Source: Dastarcus helophoroides (taxonomy: Eukaryota > Arthropoda > Insecta > Coleoptera > Bothrideridae). Taken from it: a stretch of DNA of 64,000 bases. The stretch spans positions 22,346,129 to 22,410,128 of the forward strand of contig CM053330.1 in the NCBI GenBank assembly GCA_028583605.1, given 5' to 3'. Below, piece after piece: positions 35,064 through 46,840 of this stretch (position 1 is the stretch's first letter; the number at the start of each line of letters is the position of its first letter). Made by a program: the position numbers and the translations under genes. The notes under the pieces were generated by a model, which saw only the letters and a list, made by a program, of their open reading frames with translations, was not told the origin of the DNA and made no database searches.

Positions 35064-35693
35064 ATGGATAGTGAAAATAAAGATAGCCTCGGAAAAGAGT
35101 CGCTGCCTGGGGAGCGCCAGGGCACGTCTGGAGCCGGTGCTGGACGTGGTAGTATGCGAGCCACCGGTGGTGGGAGAGGTAGAAGTCGGACTTCTACTGG
35201 CCGAGCTGAATCGCCTACGACTTTAACAAGAGAACAACATCAGTCCACAAATAAGGCAGGCGAAATAACTAATATGGTAAGAACAAAATGGACTAAAGCT
35301 GAATATTCAGAAGTAATATGGAGTTACTATTTTGCTTTGGAAACGCAAAACGGAGCAGAAAAAGAAACCTACAGCATTTCGAGGCATAGGAATTCAGATA
35401 TAAGGACAAACTTAGATTCCAAGAAGCTAGCTAACCAATGCAAACATATACTCAACAGCCATAAACTGACACCGGTAGAATTAGACTCAATTAGAACCAG
35501 TGTCACAGAAAGTATTAACACAAGACAACACAGAAATGTGCATATTGAAGATACAGCGGAAACAATACAACCAAACGAAAACCAACTACTTGCCAAAACA
35601 CAGGATCGTCAAGAATTTGAGTCTGCAACAAAGAATATCCAACACATAGACCAGATAGAGAATGACCTGGAAAAACTAAAAAATGAGACATAA
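35064..35693 (+). pseudogene. N-terminal domain of R4/Dong-like ORF, copy 2
   Basis: The start ATG at 35064 follows about 115 bp of GC-richer leader and is probably the native start. The protein opens with a G/R/S-rich stretch (residues 10-55) and then RTKWTKAEYSEVIWSYYFAL (from residue 73), a Myb-like or helical segment seen in N-termini of this element type, followed by a CKHIL segment and a charged coiled-coil tail. The frame ends at a TAA at about 35691 in a position where related proteins continue, and open sequence goes on in other frames to the foldback insertion. Confidence 0.7.
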
Positions 35694-35853
35694 ATAAAAA
35701 TCGAAGTGACGAAAACCATACAAATACACGAACAGGAAAAGCTTCCTGAAATATTGGAATTCATAAAAGAAATATTGAAGAAGGTCAACTTGGTATTAAG
35801 AAAGATGATGGAGGAAAACACAGAGGTGAACATAACAGAATTAAGTCACATTA

Positions 35854-37652
35854 TATCGGGTGTTTTTTTTTAGTTGGGAGGTTACCTTTATATGGAGTAC
35901 TACTTTTTATAAAGGCAAACTGATTTTGTCGATGAGGCTAATCGGGGTTAAACTATCTTCTAAAAATATTTTCAACTTCCCCCCACTACCGATTATACCG
36001 AAAGTAAACATCAACTTTCTTATTTTAAATAGCAACCCGCAAATTTTATATTTTATTTGGATTTTACGTAAATAAATAAGGTGAGTTTATACTTGTTTAT
36101 TGCTACCTTTGATAGTTTTAAAGATATTTCAATTTTTCGAAAAATAATGACAGAAAAGAGGGTTAATTTGACTCTTTGTAACTTTGTTATTATTTGCAGT
36201 AAAAACATGAAATCTGGGTTGAAGTCACACCATATTATAAAGACTATAATAGCGTAATCAGATTTTACAATTATTATACAGGGTGATGGAAATTTTATAA
36301 TCTTTGCTGTTTTTGTTATATTCAAAAAAAAACTCTGTTTTTTTAAATGGGAACTGTATGTTTTGTAATCATTTTTGGATTCTTCGCATAAAAAGAAAAA
36401 AAAAGTTATATTACTTATTTTTCAAAATTTTGTGCCGTTACAGAGGTATTTTACATAAATCTCAAAATAAAAAGAATCAAACATCTATTTATTGTTCAAG
36501 TAGGATATTAACTGTAGGCAATAAAAGCTTAAAGAATTAATCATAATAAGTAATAGAAAACAAAAATAACTGACAAAAAATTTACATCAAGAACAACAAG
36601 GACGATCTTCTGCTTCAATACATTTAAAGGCATATTTTAAAATTTCGAATTGAGTAACGTTTTTAAGCACATCCGATTGTTCCTAGCAATATGCAGTAGT
36701 CGTAAAAAAAATCACTAAAAAATTTCCATTTCGATTTTCATTATGAAATTTAACGTTTACAAATCCTGAGTTCTAATCAACAGCATAACAGTTAAAGGGC
36801 AAATTTTCTTTAACATTTGTTGTTGATTTTCATTACTCCAAAAATGAGAAGTCTGTTTAACAAATCATTTTTACGAAACTTACATTCATGGCTCCCTAAA
36901 CATTTTTCAATAAGTATTCTAACAATTAGCCAAAAACTTATTCGTCTTGTGCGGTTATCTTCTAAATGTTATTTAGCCTTGTGGTTATGTTTTTTTTTTA
37001 ATTTTGTTCTCTACTACCAAGATGCTACTAGAGAAAAAAAGACATATTTTTTTTTTATTTTGAACGGTGCAGAATTTAAAAAAAATAGTCATATATCTTT
37101 TTTCTTCTTTTGACGTGAGGAATCCAAAAATGGTTAAAAAACACATAGTTCCCATTTAAAAAAACAGAGTTTTTTTGAATAAAACAAAAACAATAAAGAT
37201 CATAAAATTTCCATCACCCTGTGTAATAAATGTAAAACCTGATTACGTTATTATAGTTTCCATAATATTCCATGACTTCAACCCAAATTTCATGTTTTTA
37301 CTGCAATCATTAAAAAAGATACAAAGAGTCAAAAATAACCCTCTTTTCTGTCATTTTTTTTTTCGAAAAATGGAAATATCTTCAAAACTATCAAAGGTAA
37401 CAATAAACATGTATTCATAAACTCACCTTATTTTTCTACGTAAAATCCAAATAAAATATAAAATTTGGGGGTTGCTATTTAAAATAAGAAAGTTGATGTG
37501 TACTTCCGGTATAATCGGAAGTGAGAGGACGTTGAAAATATTTTTGAAAGGTAGTTTAGCTCCAATTAGCCCCATCGACAAAATCAGTTTGCCTTTATAA
37601 TAAGTGATACTCCATATAAAGGTAACCCTCCAACTAAAAAAAACACCCGGTA
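35854..37652. mobile_element. Foldback element family C, copy 2
   Basis: The ends are TATCGGGTGTTTTTTTTTAG and AAAAAAACACCCGGTATA. Inverted arms of about 570-600 bp share every landmark of copy 1 at 16351-18084, including GTTGGGAGGTTACCTTTATA, ACTGATTTTGTCGATG and ATACAGGGTGATGG, and the centre is colinear with copy 1. It interrupts the R4/Dong-like ORF region, so it inserted after that element. The duplicated target is short, TA or TAT, but cannot be fixed by eye. Confidence 0.92.
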
Positions 37653-39028
37653 TATGCCACTGCTTTAGTAGTCGCTAGAAAACTCAATGTGGTGAAGCTA
37701 ACGAGACGTTCAAACAAACAAAAAATAAGGGATCCAGTATAGAAAAAAAAAATAAGCAAAAAATAGAAGCATTGCGAGCCAGACTCTCAATAATATCCGA
37801 GAGACATAACAAAAAGCAAAGTAAAACATTTTAACGCAAAATACGAAACCTTAAGCAAACGTACGATATAAAAACGGAAGAGGATGCTGTAAAAGTGACC
37901 GAAACGCTCAAGCAAAAAATACTTGCATACAGTCAAGGATACGGAGATATAACAAAAGAAACAACTTTTACCATCACAATAAACTATTCAATACTGACCG
38001 GAAAAGCTTCTACAGAAATATTAAAAAAAGAATAAAGCAGGACTCCCACAAAACAAAAAATAACGGACTTCTGTGGACATCTGTGGGAACAAAATGCCAT
38101 ACATGATAAGAACGTAAAATGGATTGAGCGAGAAGAGCAACGTGATCTGCAAAGCTTAATTTCAACGGTGTACGAATTCAGTCAAACAATTAGAATGGAA
38201 TTTGGATTAGATATATCTGCGACGGCCACAGTAGTAAGAGGAAACATAGCTTATACTAAAAACATAAAAATAAAGGATAATTAAGGGATGCGAAGTCTAG
38301 AGCCTGGGAATACATATAAAAACTTGGAGATAAATGAAAGTGGACAAGTAGAACATAAACAAATAAAAGAACAGTTAACCAAAGAATATGTTGGAAGAAC
38401 GAGAAAAATATTGCAAACAGAATTAACTGACAAAAATAAGCTCAGCGAAAGAGGTTCATTAGCAACACCTGTCCTAGAATACAGCTTTGGAATGATGGAA
38501 TGGAATCTCAATGAAATTTAGAATATAGATAGCAACAACAAATGGACTGCTACACCCAAGGGTAGATGTAGATCGCTTAAACATGCAGAGATCGGAAGAT
38601 GGCAGATGGTTAAAGCAAATAGAGGCAGCTTACGGTATGGTCCATATAGCGCTGCACAAATATATATCCCAACTCACAAACAAAATATCCAGAAATATCC
38701 GGACGCTGGACGCACATACTACTGGACTTCGAACAATAGAATAAAAAACGAGAAAAATAGAAGAAGACCATAATGTCAGCGAAGAGGAGAGAACAACGGA
38801 AATGAAGTAAAGAAAATAATAAAAGTAAGATCCGACCAAAAGCTGAAAGACAGATAGATGAACAAAGCTCTCGATGGATAATTTCCGCAAATTATAGAAA
38901 AGCCAAATATTGATAAACAGCAGTCTTGGGCATGGCTAAAAGCACGAAAACTCAAAGCAGAAACGGAAGCTTCAGTTACCGTAGCACAAGATCAAGTTAT
39001 TCAAACATGGTATTATGACAAACATACA

Positions 39029-39559
39029 TTGCAAATCAATACAAGCACAAGGTGCAGTCTTTGCAAAAACGCTGAAGAACATATTAGCCACGTTATAGGT
39101 GGGAGCTCAGAACCAGCAAAGCGTGAATACCTGAAAAGGCATAACAATGTTTGTCTATATATCCATTGGGTAACGAGTAAAGCAATTGTCCTGAAGTGTC
39201 AGCAATATTGGTGTAAGCACAGTCCAGCAGACATAGTAAATGCTGATAAGGTCACAATATTCTACGACCACCAGGTGCACACAGATAGAATGGTACCTGC
39301 CAATAAACCGGACATCATAATTAGGAACAACAGAGATAAAAGTTTTATCATAATAGATGTTGGTGTGCCATGTGACAATAATATAGTAACTAAAGAAGCT
39401 GAAAAGTTGCTCAAATATAGAGATCTGACAATAGAAATCGCTAGGATGTGGCACGTTAAAGTAGAAGTAGTGCCGGTGGTGATAGGAACCCTAGGAGCAA
39501 TCACCACAAATCAGAAGAAACACCTAAAAAAATACCAGGTCAACCAAAGTTTGAAATAG
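39029..39559 (+). pseudogene. Restriction-like endonuclease domain, R4/Dong-like copy 2
   Basis: The frame has a zinc motif start CSLCKNAEEHISHV (the last metal ligand appears replaced by serine) and then VPANKPDIIIRNNRDKSFII followed by IDVGVP, the PD...D core of the restriction-like endonuclease. Next come the helix KEAEKLLKYRDLTIEIARMW and VEVVPVVIGTLGAI. These domains nick target DNA to prime reverse transcription. The catalytic P-D and D positions are intact, and the frame is open to 39559, after which the conserved tail continues frameshifted. Confidence 0.85.
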
Positions 39560-39721
39560 TACAGCAGATTGCATTAAATGGTACAGCCCATATTTTAAGA
39601 AAAGTGTTATGAAATACGGAAGACCTTAGAAGTCAGGTAGATTTGACCTTAGAAGTCAGGTAGATTTCTGGTCAATAGAAAGGACCCAGCTATAATGTCT
39701 AATGATAATAATAATAATAAT

Positions 39722-39935
39722 AGGGGACTTCTGGCCCAGTGTGGCCAGTTTGAGAGAGGTGCATCCAAGGGACGTTCTTCAGTTTCTCAACAAGGTTGAG
39801 TGGCTGAATGAATGACCAAGGACACCTTAATCACGGAGATAGCACAATGGGCCCGGAAAGGGTGGCCTAAGTGCTGGCCCAAACTTTATGTAACCCACAA
39901 CGAATCCACAATCCAGAATAATAATAATAATAAAT
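39722..39935 (+). mobile_element. 3' end of the 4.4-5.2 kb non-LTR family with TAA tail
   Basis: About 175 bp from GGGACTTCTGGCC through GGTTGAGTGGCTGAATGAATG and GGTGGCCTAAGTGCTGGCC matches 5055-5225 with about 85-90% apparent identity. It then ends in (AAT)n at 39916-39935. It is a severely 5'-truncated insertion placed exactly at the TAA tail of the preceding element. Confidence 0.88.
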
Positions 39936-40515
39936 AAAATGATGGCTGTGGGGGCGCAGTATAGCTGTGAAAAAATATGTCCCTTTGTATATAACAATGA
40001 CGTATTTTTGCGTTTTTTTTCTAAAAATGACCATTTAAAAAGTTATATAGATAGCTTTCATTGAAAAGCACAATAATTATCTGTTCCATTTTTCTATTTT
40101 GGGGAAAATTGTTTTACGATTTTAATGGTCCTGAAAAGCAAAGCATAAAAACTTGATAAACATATTGTTGTATGTATCTTAATTTCAATTTACTTGATAA
40201 ATAAAATCACTGGTCGCATACTTTTTTAACAATTGATGCACTGACTAATTATTTTTACAATTTTGTGCAAATGAATAGAAATAAAATGAAACAATCCTGT
40301 ATCTAATGATTTATAGGATAATCCAAATAAATCTAATTAGTAAAATATAATGGAATTAGATAAATCCATCCAACAACCTCTTATTTTCTCTAAAATCAGC
40401 CTAGAATGAAAAAGTTTGCACATTTCAGTGCGATATATAGTACTTGGTAATGAAACCTAGCACCGTTTTATTATAAAAGCAAAATAATTTAATTACAAAC
40501 TAAACACATACTTAC
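39936..40515. other. Intron between RGK exons B and C, proximal part
   Basis: AT-rich, no feature recognised beyond the exon B donor at its right edge. Confidence 0.5.
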
Positions 40516-40607
40516 GGATAAGTCAGACGTGGAAAAATCTATAAATGTAAGCTCAGATTCTTCTCCTGCAAGAAGGACGGATACTGTTTTTTCCCCACTT
40601 TCATCAT
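40516..40607 (-). CDS. RGK-family small GTPase, exon B (switch I to G3 region)
   Basis: A 92-bp exon on the minus strand with acceptor TTTTTTTTAG ending at 40608 and donor TCC|GTAAGT at 40516/40515. With the last base of exon A it encodes DDESGEKTVSVLLAGEESEL and then TFIDFSTSDLS. RGK proteins are unusual GTPases in which the canonical DxxG of G3 is replaced. Here the position reads FIDFSTSD with no DxxG, as in the family. The entry phase (needs two bases) matches exon A, and the exit phase 0 matches exon C. Confidence 0.93.
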
Positions 40608-41424
40608 CTAAAAAAAAAACAGAATACGTTAGTGACACCAAAACAATCAGTGCACGTTTTGCATGATAACTTGCTAACTACAAAATAGCCGGACTACATA
40701 TTTCATAGTTTAATACCCGCAAAGTATTTCAAATTTTGCATAAAGTGAAAGACTCAAATCTAAATTTCTATTTAAGTTTATCCTTCACGGGCAGAACATG
40801 ACGCGGTATAATTTATCAACAATAATATAACTAAGAGCACGGACACGGTTATGGAGGAATCTGTTTAACCGCAGATCGTATCAGACTAGGCCACGGTTTC
40901 AAGAGACAAAATGAACAAAACATAGCATATAGCGTCGCATTTAATAATTATGTTTCCCTCGCTATATTAAATACACTAACAAGCTTATCTCGGAATATCA
41001 ACTATACAAACTTCACAACCCTTAATAGAGACATTGTTTTACGTCTTAGTGAACACTAACTAGAATATGTGTTCCCTTAAAAAACGTTGATGTGGAAGAT
41101 TTCTTGATCCTCCATACCTTGGCAAATTCTTAACTTGCTTTATTAATAGGTTGCTTCACCAAAAATATCCTTACTAATATACAAATGTGAAAGTGTGTTG
41201 ACAGTCTTTTGGTCCGCTTCAGCGTTATTGCGAGATTTCACGCATTTTCTCGATTTTCTACTCTCACACATATGGCACGACTCATTTTCTATGTAAATAA
41301 ATGCAAAACTTGGCAATGACGACACGACGATGGTGTTATCCAAGGATAAGGGCCCGAGGATAATGGTTGCAGGTAGGATTCTATTAGAGGAAGTTTGACA
41401 TCAACATAGCGCGATATGCCACGA
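40608..41424. other. RGK intron A-B, unannotated part
   Basis: No feature recognised. A 66-codon minus frame at 41143-41343 contains CHMC and several K/R but has no known family. Confidence 0.4.
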
Positions 41425-42272
41425 CCACATATTATAGAGTAAGGATAGTGCACGATAGACTTATATCGGTATGCTGAGATTTTGACGCAAACTCGTCCTG
41501 TGCGCGCAGGTTGACATTAACTGCGTTGCACAACATTACTAACATGCTAACATTTTAGCAAATATCCGTTTTTTTGTTGCATTCAGAATGAAAAGAACTA
41601 TTAATCAAGGTATAGCAAGGGGTACTTTGCCATTTGAATTTTTAAAGTTGGGGTTGCTAGCTTTCAGAGGTGAAGAAGTGAGGGGTTGAAAAATACATGT
41701 TTAAGTGACAATTTAGAAATAAATATTGGCCTGTTCCAGCAATTTTTTGAAATATGTTTTTTCGTGGTTTTATAGATTTTATTCGTTACTTCTGAAAGCA
41801 CGGTATAATGCAAACATCTGCGCTTTTGCATCGCGTACTACGTCACAAGATGCGCTTGGACATACCGGTATAAGCATTACCACCGAGATAGGTCTATCGT
41901 GGAATAGTGAACGATCGTAAAAAATCGTGTCCAAAAAGCGTTTAGAGAGTAGGTGTGATAAAATTCTACTACTAATAAGGGACGAAAACGAAGTGCATAA
42001 ATAAACATGGTTACTTAACAGCTATCGATAAATGTCAAAACTTGCCGATTTCGTTTAACAGAATAACTGAGCTGCAATTGCTATTATGATATCTTGCGCC
42101 GTTGATTGGTCAACGCTTGTGCGGCAATACACGACCATTGACAAATTATTTTCAACGGGAGAGAGAAAAGAAATAGTCGGAGCCACTCCACTTTCTAGAC
42201 GCATTTTCGCATTTCTAATGTTTATACATGGTCAATGTAGGGTGTGCACTATCCTTATTTTATAATCCGTGG
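41425..42272. mobile_element. TIR element family E, copy 1 (about 0.85 kb)
   Basis: The left end CCACATATTATAGAGTAAGG then ATAGTGCAC and the right end GTGCACTATCCTTATTTTAT then AATCCGTGG are inverted copies of about 30 bp. The right 120 bp (including CCACTTTCTAGACGCATTT and TTTATACATGGTCAATG) recurs inverted at 61956-62070, proving a family. Interior frames are short, so it is probably non-autonomous. Confidence 0.85.
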
Positions 42273-42632
42273 GCACCACTTCCTCTCTTCACGACTTTTT
42301 TCCAGTTGCCAGATCGACCGTATTTTACGAGTTCTTTCATATTTTGGTAACTTCGTATTTGGAAATTAAGTCTCCCGTATTTTAAAGAATGCAGCGGTAA
42401 CACAAATTTTATATAAAAAATATAAAGGTCTTTTCTGGATCACCAATTTTTCTTAAAAGACAAAATTCTACTTTTAACTAATTTCAAATAAAATATTACT
42501 AAACCCGTTTTTCATATGCTAACCTCTTTCAATACTGTGACTTTGTTCTTTTCTGCTTTAGGCAGCCTCGCTTACTTTCTGAGAAAATAGGGAACTGACA
42601 AATAGCAATGTTAAATATATCCCCAATTCCTA
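42273..42632. other. Unannotated intronic stretch
   Basis: Nothing recognised. Confidence 0.4.
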
Positions 42633-43533
42633 TACAGATAAGAAAAAAATTTCATTGTCCATGTAAAATGCTAAGAATTGGCCCTTCCATAGTTTTCTAC
42701 CGCCGCTGAATGTATTCCCCTACTTTGACGCAGCATGCTCGTATCTTCCAGTTTAGATGTTAGAAAAATCTCGTGGAGAATTTTACAACAGACTGAAATA
42801 TTATTTAGCACAGTCTAGCGGCCTATTTGAACTCCTTATATTGTTATGTTTAAAGAGTTATTATGTTATATTCTTCATAAGAATTTTGATTTGTGTGTGT
42901 TTGACTTTCCTGATGTGTATACACATCAGGAAAGTCAAACGCTGTCCATAGGGAGAATGTTAATGAGAGATTTAACATTGAGAGCTAATAGTGGGATAGA
43001 TGAGCGGTGCCTTGTATTCTCCTACACCTGTGTAAACAATTCAACGCAGAGCGCAGCAATCAGTGCTGGTGGAGATTTCAGTAGTACTTCCATAGCTTCT
43101 AAGGTGTTTTCTTACGGGATTACTCTGGCAGACAACAATTTTATTAAAATTTACGTACCACATGTTGTTTGTTCTTTTAGTCTGTTGATTTAATCAACGT
43201 CTGAGGTAAAATAAGACTGATATTCTTTGATAACCAAAATAAATAAACGAATTAAACGAATTAACCAAAATTAATAATAATTCTTATAAAGAATATAACA
43301 TAATAACTCTTTAAACATAACAATATAAGGAGTTCAAATAGGCCGCCAGACTGTGCTAAACAATATTTCAGTCTGTTGCAAAACTCTCGACGAGTTTTTT
43401 CTGACATCTAAACTGGAAGATACGAGCATGCTGCGTCAAAGTAGGGAAATACGTTCAGCGGCCGTAGAAAACTATGGAAGGGACCATTCTTAACGTTTTA
43501 CATGGACAATGAAATTTTTTCCTTATCTGTATA
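42633..43533. mobile_element. Palindromic TIR element, about 0.9 kb
   Basis: Arms 42633-42885 and 43280-43533 are inverted copies (GATAAGAAAAAAATTTCATTG against CAATGAAATTTTTTCCTTATC, and GCAGCATGCTCGTATCTTCC against GGAAGATACGAGCATGCTGC). The middle of about 395 bp is not symmetrical. It holds a 42-bp perfect palindrome near its left edge and a 115-codon plus-strand frame (42846-43193) with a DERCLVFSYTCVNNS segment and moderate composition that I cannot assign. Confidence 0.88.
42899..42940. repeat. Perfect 42-bp palindrome
   Basis: Each 21-base half (GTTTGACTTTCC then TGATGTGTA) is followed directly by its exact complement with no spacer. It sits at the left edge of the non-symmetrical core of the 0.9-kb TIR element. 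Confidence 0.97.
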
Positions 43534-44576
43534 TCTACACATTGTGCCCATAAAGTAATGCATAATTTTCAGAAACAAAGGGAACATTGTTTTGTAAAAA
43601 ATTTCTCAAATTTTGTCGATTGTGTTTTGACCTTTTGTGCTATTTTCCATGTATTCAACTTTATATAGGTTGTTTTTAAAACTCTGGCCAAAATAAAATT
43701 TATTATTTGAAATGAAATTTACAGAATGATTGTGAACATTTGGATAGAGCTTTTCTTTTCAAATATGACGATACTTATAGGGTTTGATAGTACTCTTTAG
43801 TCAAAAGAAGACACTGCAATCTTCAAAACTAATTTCATTAATAATTAAGCACATTTGATCGGCAGCAGCATTTACTACCGAGCGAAATTAGAAAATTAAA
43901 ACAAATAAATTAATCCATCAATTCAATGAATTTAAAAACTATTTTTAATTTTGGATAGTTTTTTCTATTAAATTCTAATTATTTACTTAAATCCATAGAC
44001 GAAGTCGCGGGTCATAGCTAGTTACTTACAAGATTGTGTTCGATTAAATAAAACACATTGAAAAGGTACCTAGCTACTATACCAGATCGAAATGCAACCC
44101 AACGTACAAAGACATGGATAGGGATGATAATAAATTATAATATGTAGGCAATGTATCCAATGTTCAGGATGTCCGACGTAAGGCGCACAGCACCCTATTT
44201 AAACATCATTTTCCCAAAGGGTCACAAAAAAAGATGTATATTAGTTGTATTTTTTGAAATTGACATCTTGTATAGTTTTATGTGGTTAAATACAGAATTA
44301 AATTTCCTTTACGAATGCATAACATTTGGCATATCTTATACTAAATATTTCTGATTTATTCGTGGTTACAATTGAAGTTCTATTATATTTAATGATTGGC
44401 AAAGCTTAGTAAATATTAAAAATCACACACTACTAGGTTACCTAATTTAAAAAAAAATATGATCGTCAAGTTAAAAACGATGCCTACAAATAATATTCTT
44501 TGTCTATTGCTATCATTTGATTAAAGCTACTAATAGTGACATTTACTAATTATGTTAAAATACAATCACGTGTATT
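43534..44576. other. Unannotated intronic stretch
   Basis: No feature recognised; only short AT-driven frames. Confidence 0.4.
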
Positions 44577-44816
44577 TCATAAACGGTTAATATTTTAAAA
44601 CCCGATTTTCTCAAGAATTGCTGGAATTTCGAAAAACCCAAAAATAGGTCGATTTTGCTTCCGACGGGGAAGCTTGCTTGCCCCCTCATATTATATATGG
44701 CATTCAACCCCTAGCAAGGATGAGTTTCACCCCCTTAATTTAAATAGGGAAGGTAGGTCGAGTAGCACTTTTTTAAAGAGCTTGTCCGATTGTCTTTATT
44801 ATCTGCATTTTTTTTT

Positions 44817-46210
44817 GGACGTGCCGCATATTATAAAGCCTAACCTAGGGTCTGACACCGAAAATGAACTATTGGTCATATAGGATGATAATTACACCCC
44901 TGATACGCTTCTTAAATATGGTGGCCAAAAATAACGAAAAAGACAGCACAAAACCAGCTGAACATAGTTCAAAGGTATGCATGTCTGGGCATGACAGGCG
45001 TAATGAACACCTGCCCAACAGCAGCAATGAAGGTAATGCTAGGTCTAACTCCTCTTCACCTTTTAGTGAAGAGGGAGGCGATCAAAGGAGCCTCAAGATT
45101 ACTGAAATTAAAACAGTTTAAAGAAGGAGACTTCGCTGGTTACATGGGAATCCTCAAGGAAAGTAGCCCGCTGATTTTAGCAAGATCGATTAATTATATG
45201 CAATCCAGGTACGAATTTGATCATTTCTTTGAGGTGGACTTAGATAGCCACACTGACGCTCAATCAGTACCTGAAGAAAAACACAAAATATCCATCTGGT
45301 TTACAAATGTATCGAAGACAGCACATGGGACTGAAGTGGAAATTTATGGCCTTAACTATAGGTTTTCTAAAGCTTTTGGAAAAGATCCAACTGTCTTTTA
45401 AACTGAAATATATGCAACAGAACTCTGCGCCTACCAGTGTCTTCGAAGAAACCCGAAAGGAACAAACATCTACATTAACTCTGACAACCAAGCGGCAATA
45501 AAGGCACTTAGCAGCTGCCTTGTCAAATCCAAACTAGTTTCGAATTGTCAACAAACTGTGAAGAAACTGGCTAAACACAGCAGAATCAGCCTTAAATGAG
45601 TGACAGGGCACAAAGGAATACAAGGGAATGAAGCTGCGAATCAACTCGCTAGAGAAGGATCTGAATCGTCATTTCTTGGACCTGAATCGGCTTTTGGTTT
45701 TTCTAAAAGTCAAATCAACAATGATGTCATAAAATGGGAATTAAAGTCAAGAATCTCCCACTGGAGATTACATCCAGGACAACGACAGGCGAAAAAATTC
45801 ATATCTGGAACGCTTGAAAAGACAAAGGTCCACTTAGGACTCAGCAAATCCGAATTGAGGATCCTAATCGGCCTCTTAATAGGACATTGCCCTATGAGGT
45901 ATCACCTCAAAAAAATGGGTTAGGCTGAAACAGACCTATATCGCTTTTACGCAGAAGCTGCGGAGACTGCAGAACATGTGCTATGCAAGTGCGATGCGCT
46001 TGCACGCAAAAGGCACGGCCAACTTGGAGGGGAGTCCTTAGGCCCCTTAGAAGTGGAAAAACCTAATCCCAGGTCCATAATAAACTTCTACAAGAGTTTG
46101 AACCTGGGAACTACATAGATCACGGTATGCACAAAAGATCTCCTTAGGTCAAGGTGCGGAGTGATCGAAGAGAAACACAAAACGACTCATATATAATCTA
46201 ATCTAATATA
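44817..46210 (+). mobile_element. Non-LTR retrotransposon fragment, 5'-truncated, with target duplication
   Basis: Flanked by ATCTGCATTTTTTT at 44801-44816 and again at 46211-46224, a target-site duplication of about 14 bp. Frames in order cover the end of RT (VVWWPK-like at about 44915, then GMTGVMNTCPTAAMKVMLGL, 44980-45040), a linker to 45401, RNase H (TELCAYQCL and INSDNQAAIKAL at 45415-45510, then VTGHKGIQGNEAANQLAREG at 45600-45660) and a C-terminal cysteine motif (AEHVLCKCDALARKRHG). The tail is a TAATCTAATC-type simple repeat. It is broken by a stop at about 45400, another at about 45598 and another at about 45921. The layout fits the R1/I group. Confidence 0.87.
45600..45923 (+). pseudogene. 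RNase H C-terminal half of the non-LTR fragment
   Basis: VTGHKGIQGNEAANQLAREG contains the conserved histidine and the final aspartate position is asparagine (NEAAN instead of NE-AD). About 85 further residues lead to the GHCPMRYHL segment. The frame stops with TAG where related proteins continue to the cysteine motif. Confidence 0.8.
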
Positions 46211-46840
46211 ATCTGCATTTTTTTAAATCAATCAGTTAATTTTCGCAATATTTGCTCTCGAAGCCTGAAAATACATAAACCTAAAATAAAATATTTAGTT
46301 ATTCTTTAAGCTTACAATTAAAATTTGATCTTTTTAGCGCTATCATTACATTATTTCTATTTATGTTTTATTGGCTTTTTCTGCACCAGTTACTCCTTTC
46401 ACAATTATAAATTTTCAATAACCTTCTATTAAGAATTGGTAATCTGTTATAGATTGCCCAAAAAAATACAGAAAATATCCAATACAGTGTTCTTAGGATG
46501 TGAGGTTGCGATTACTACTATTCATTGCCGAGCAGGAGTGAATTTCATCAGCAAAACAAAATAAGGAAACTAGGGCAAGTTACATCTTTAAGAGAAGCTT
46601 TTTTGATCCTATATTGAATGTTGTCATTCATTATTTCAAAATCAACCGACTACTGGAATCGATCGACTAGATGCTAATTAAAATGTTGATCAATAAAGAA
46701 GATACAGCAAGCAACACCTTTTTGAAGAGCAAGCTAGCTTCCCCTTCGGAAGCAAAATTGATCTGTTTTTGGGCTTTTTGAAGTTTCTAGCAGTTCTCCA
46801 GAGAACCGGGTTGAAAACTTTTAAAATGAACACCCTCTAT

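Larger units (their letters stand above)
34949..39721 (+). mobile_element. R4/Dong-like non-LTR retrotransposon, copy 2 (split and RT-deleted)
   Basis: It begins immediately after the TAA tail of copy 1 with a GC-richer leader and a 209-codon N-terminal frame (35064-35693). It is broken at about 35853 by a 1.8-kb foldback element, resumes at about 37653 (ALVVARKLNVV), and ends in a (TAA)n tail at 39700-39721. The pre-RT protein is recognisable up to NVKWIEREEQRDLQ (about 38155). It then jumps directly to the post-RT EFGLDISATATVVRGN segment, so the RT core is deleted near 38160-38200. The C-terminal part keeps a zinc region (CSLCKNAEEHISHV) and a restriction-like endonuclease. It differs from copy 1 enough to be another family of the same clade. 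Confidence 0.82.
44577..46840. mobile_element. TIR element interrupted by a non-LTR insertion
   Basis: Left block 44600-44695 (CCCAAAAATAGGTCGATTTTG, GCTTCCGACGGGGAAGCTTG) and right block 46725-46830 (CAAGCTAGCTTCCCCTTCGG, AGCAAAATTGATCTGTTTTTG) are inverted copies of about 100 bp. The right end reaches an ACACCCTCTATAGC edge. Between them lies the non-LTR fragment at 44817-46210; without it the host element would be about 0.85 kb. Confidence 0.75.
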
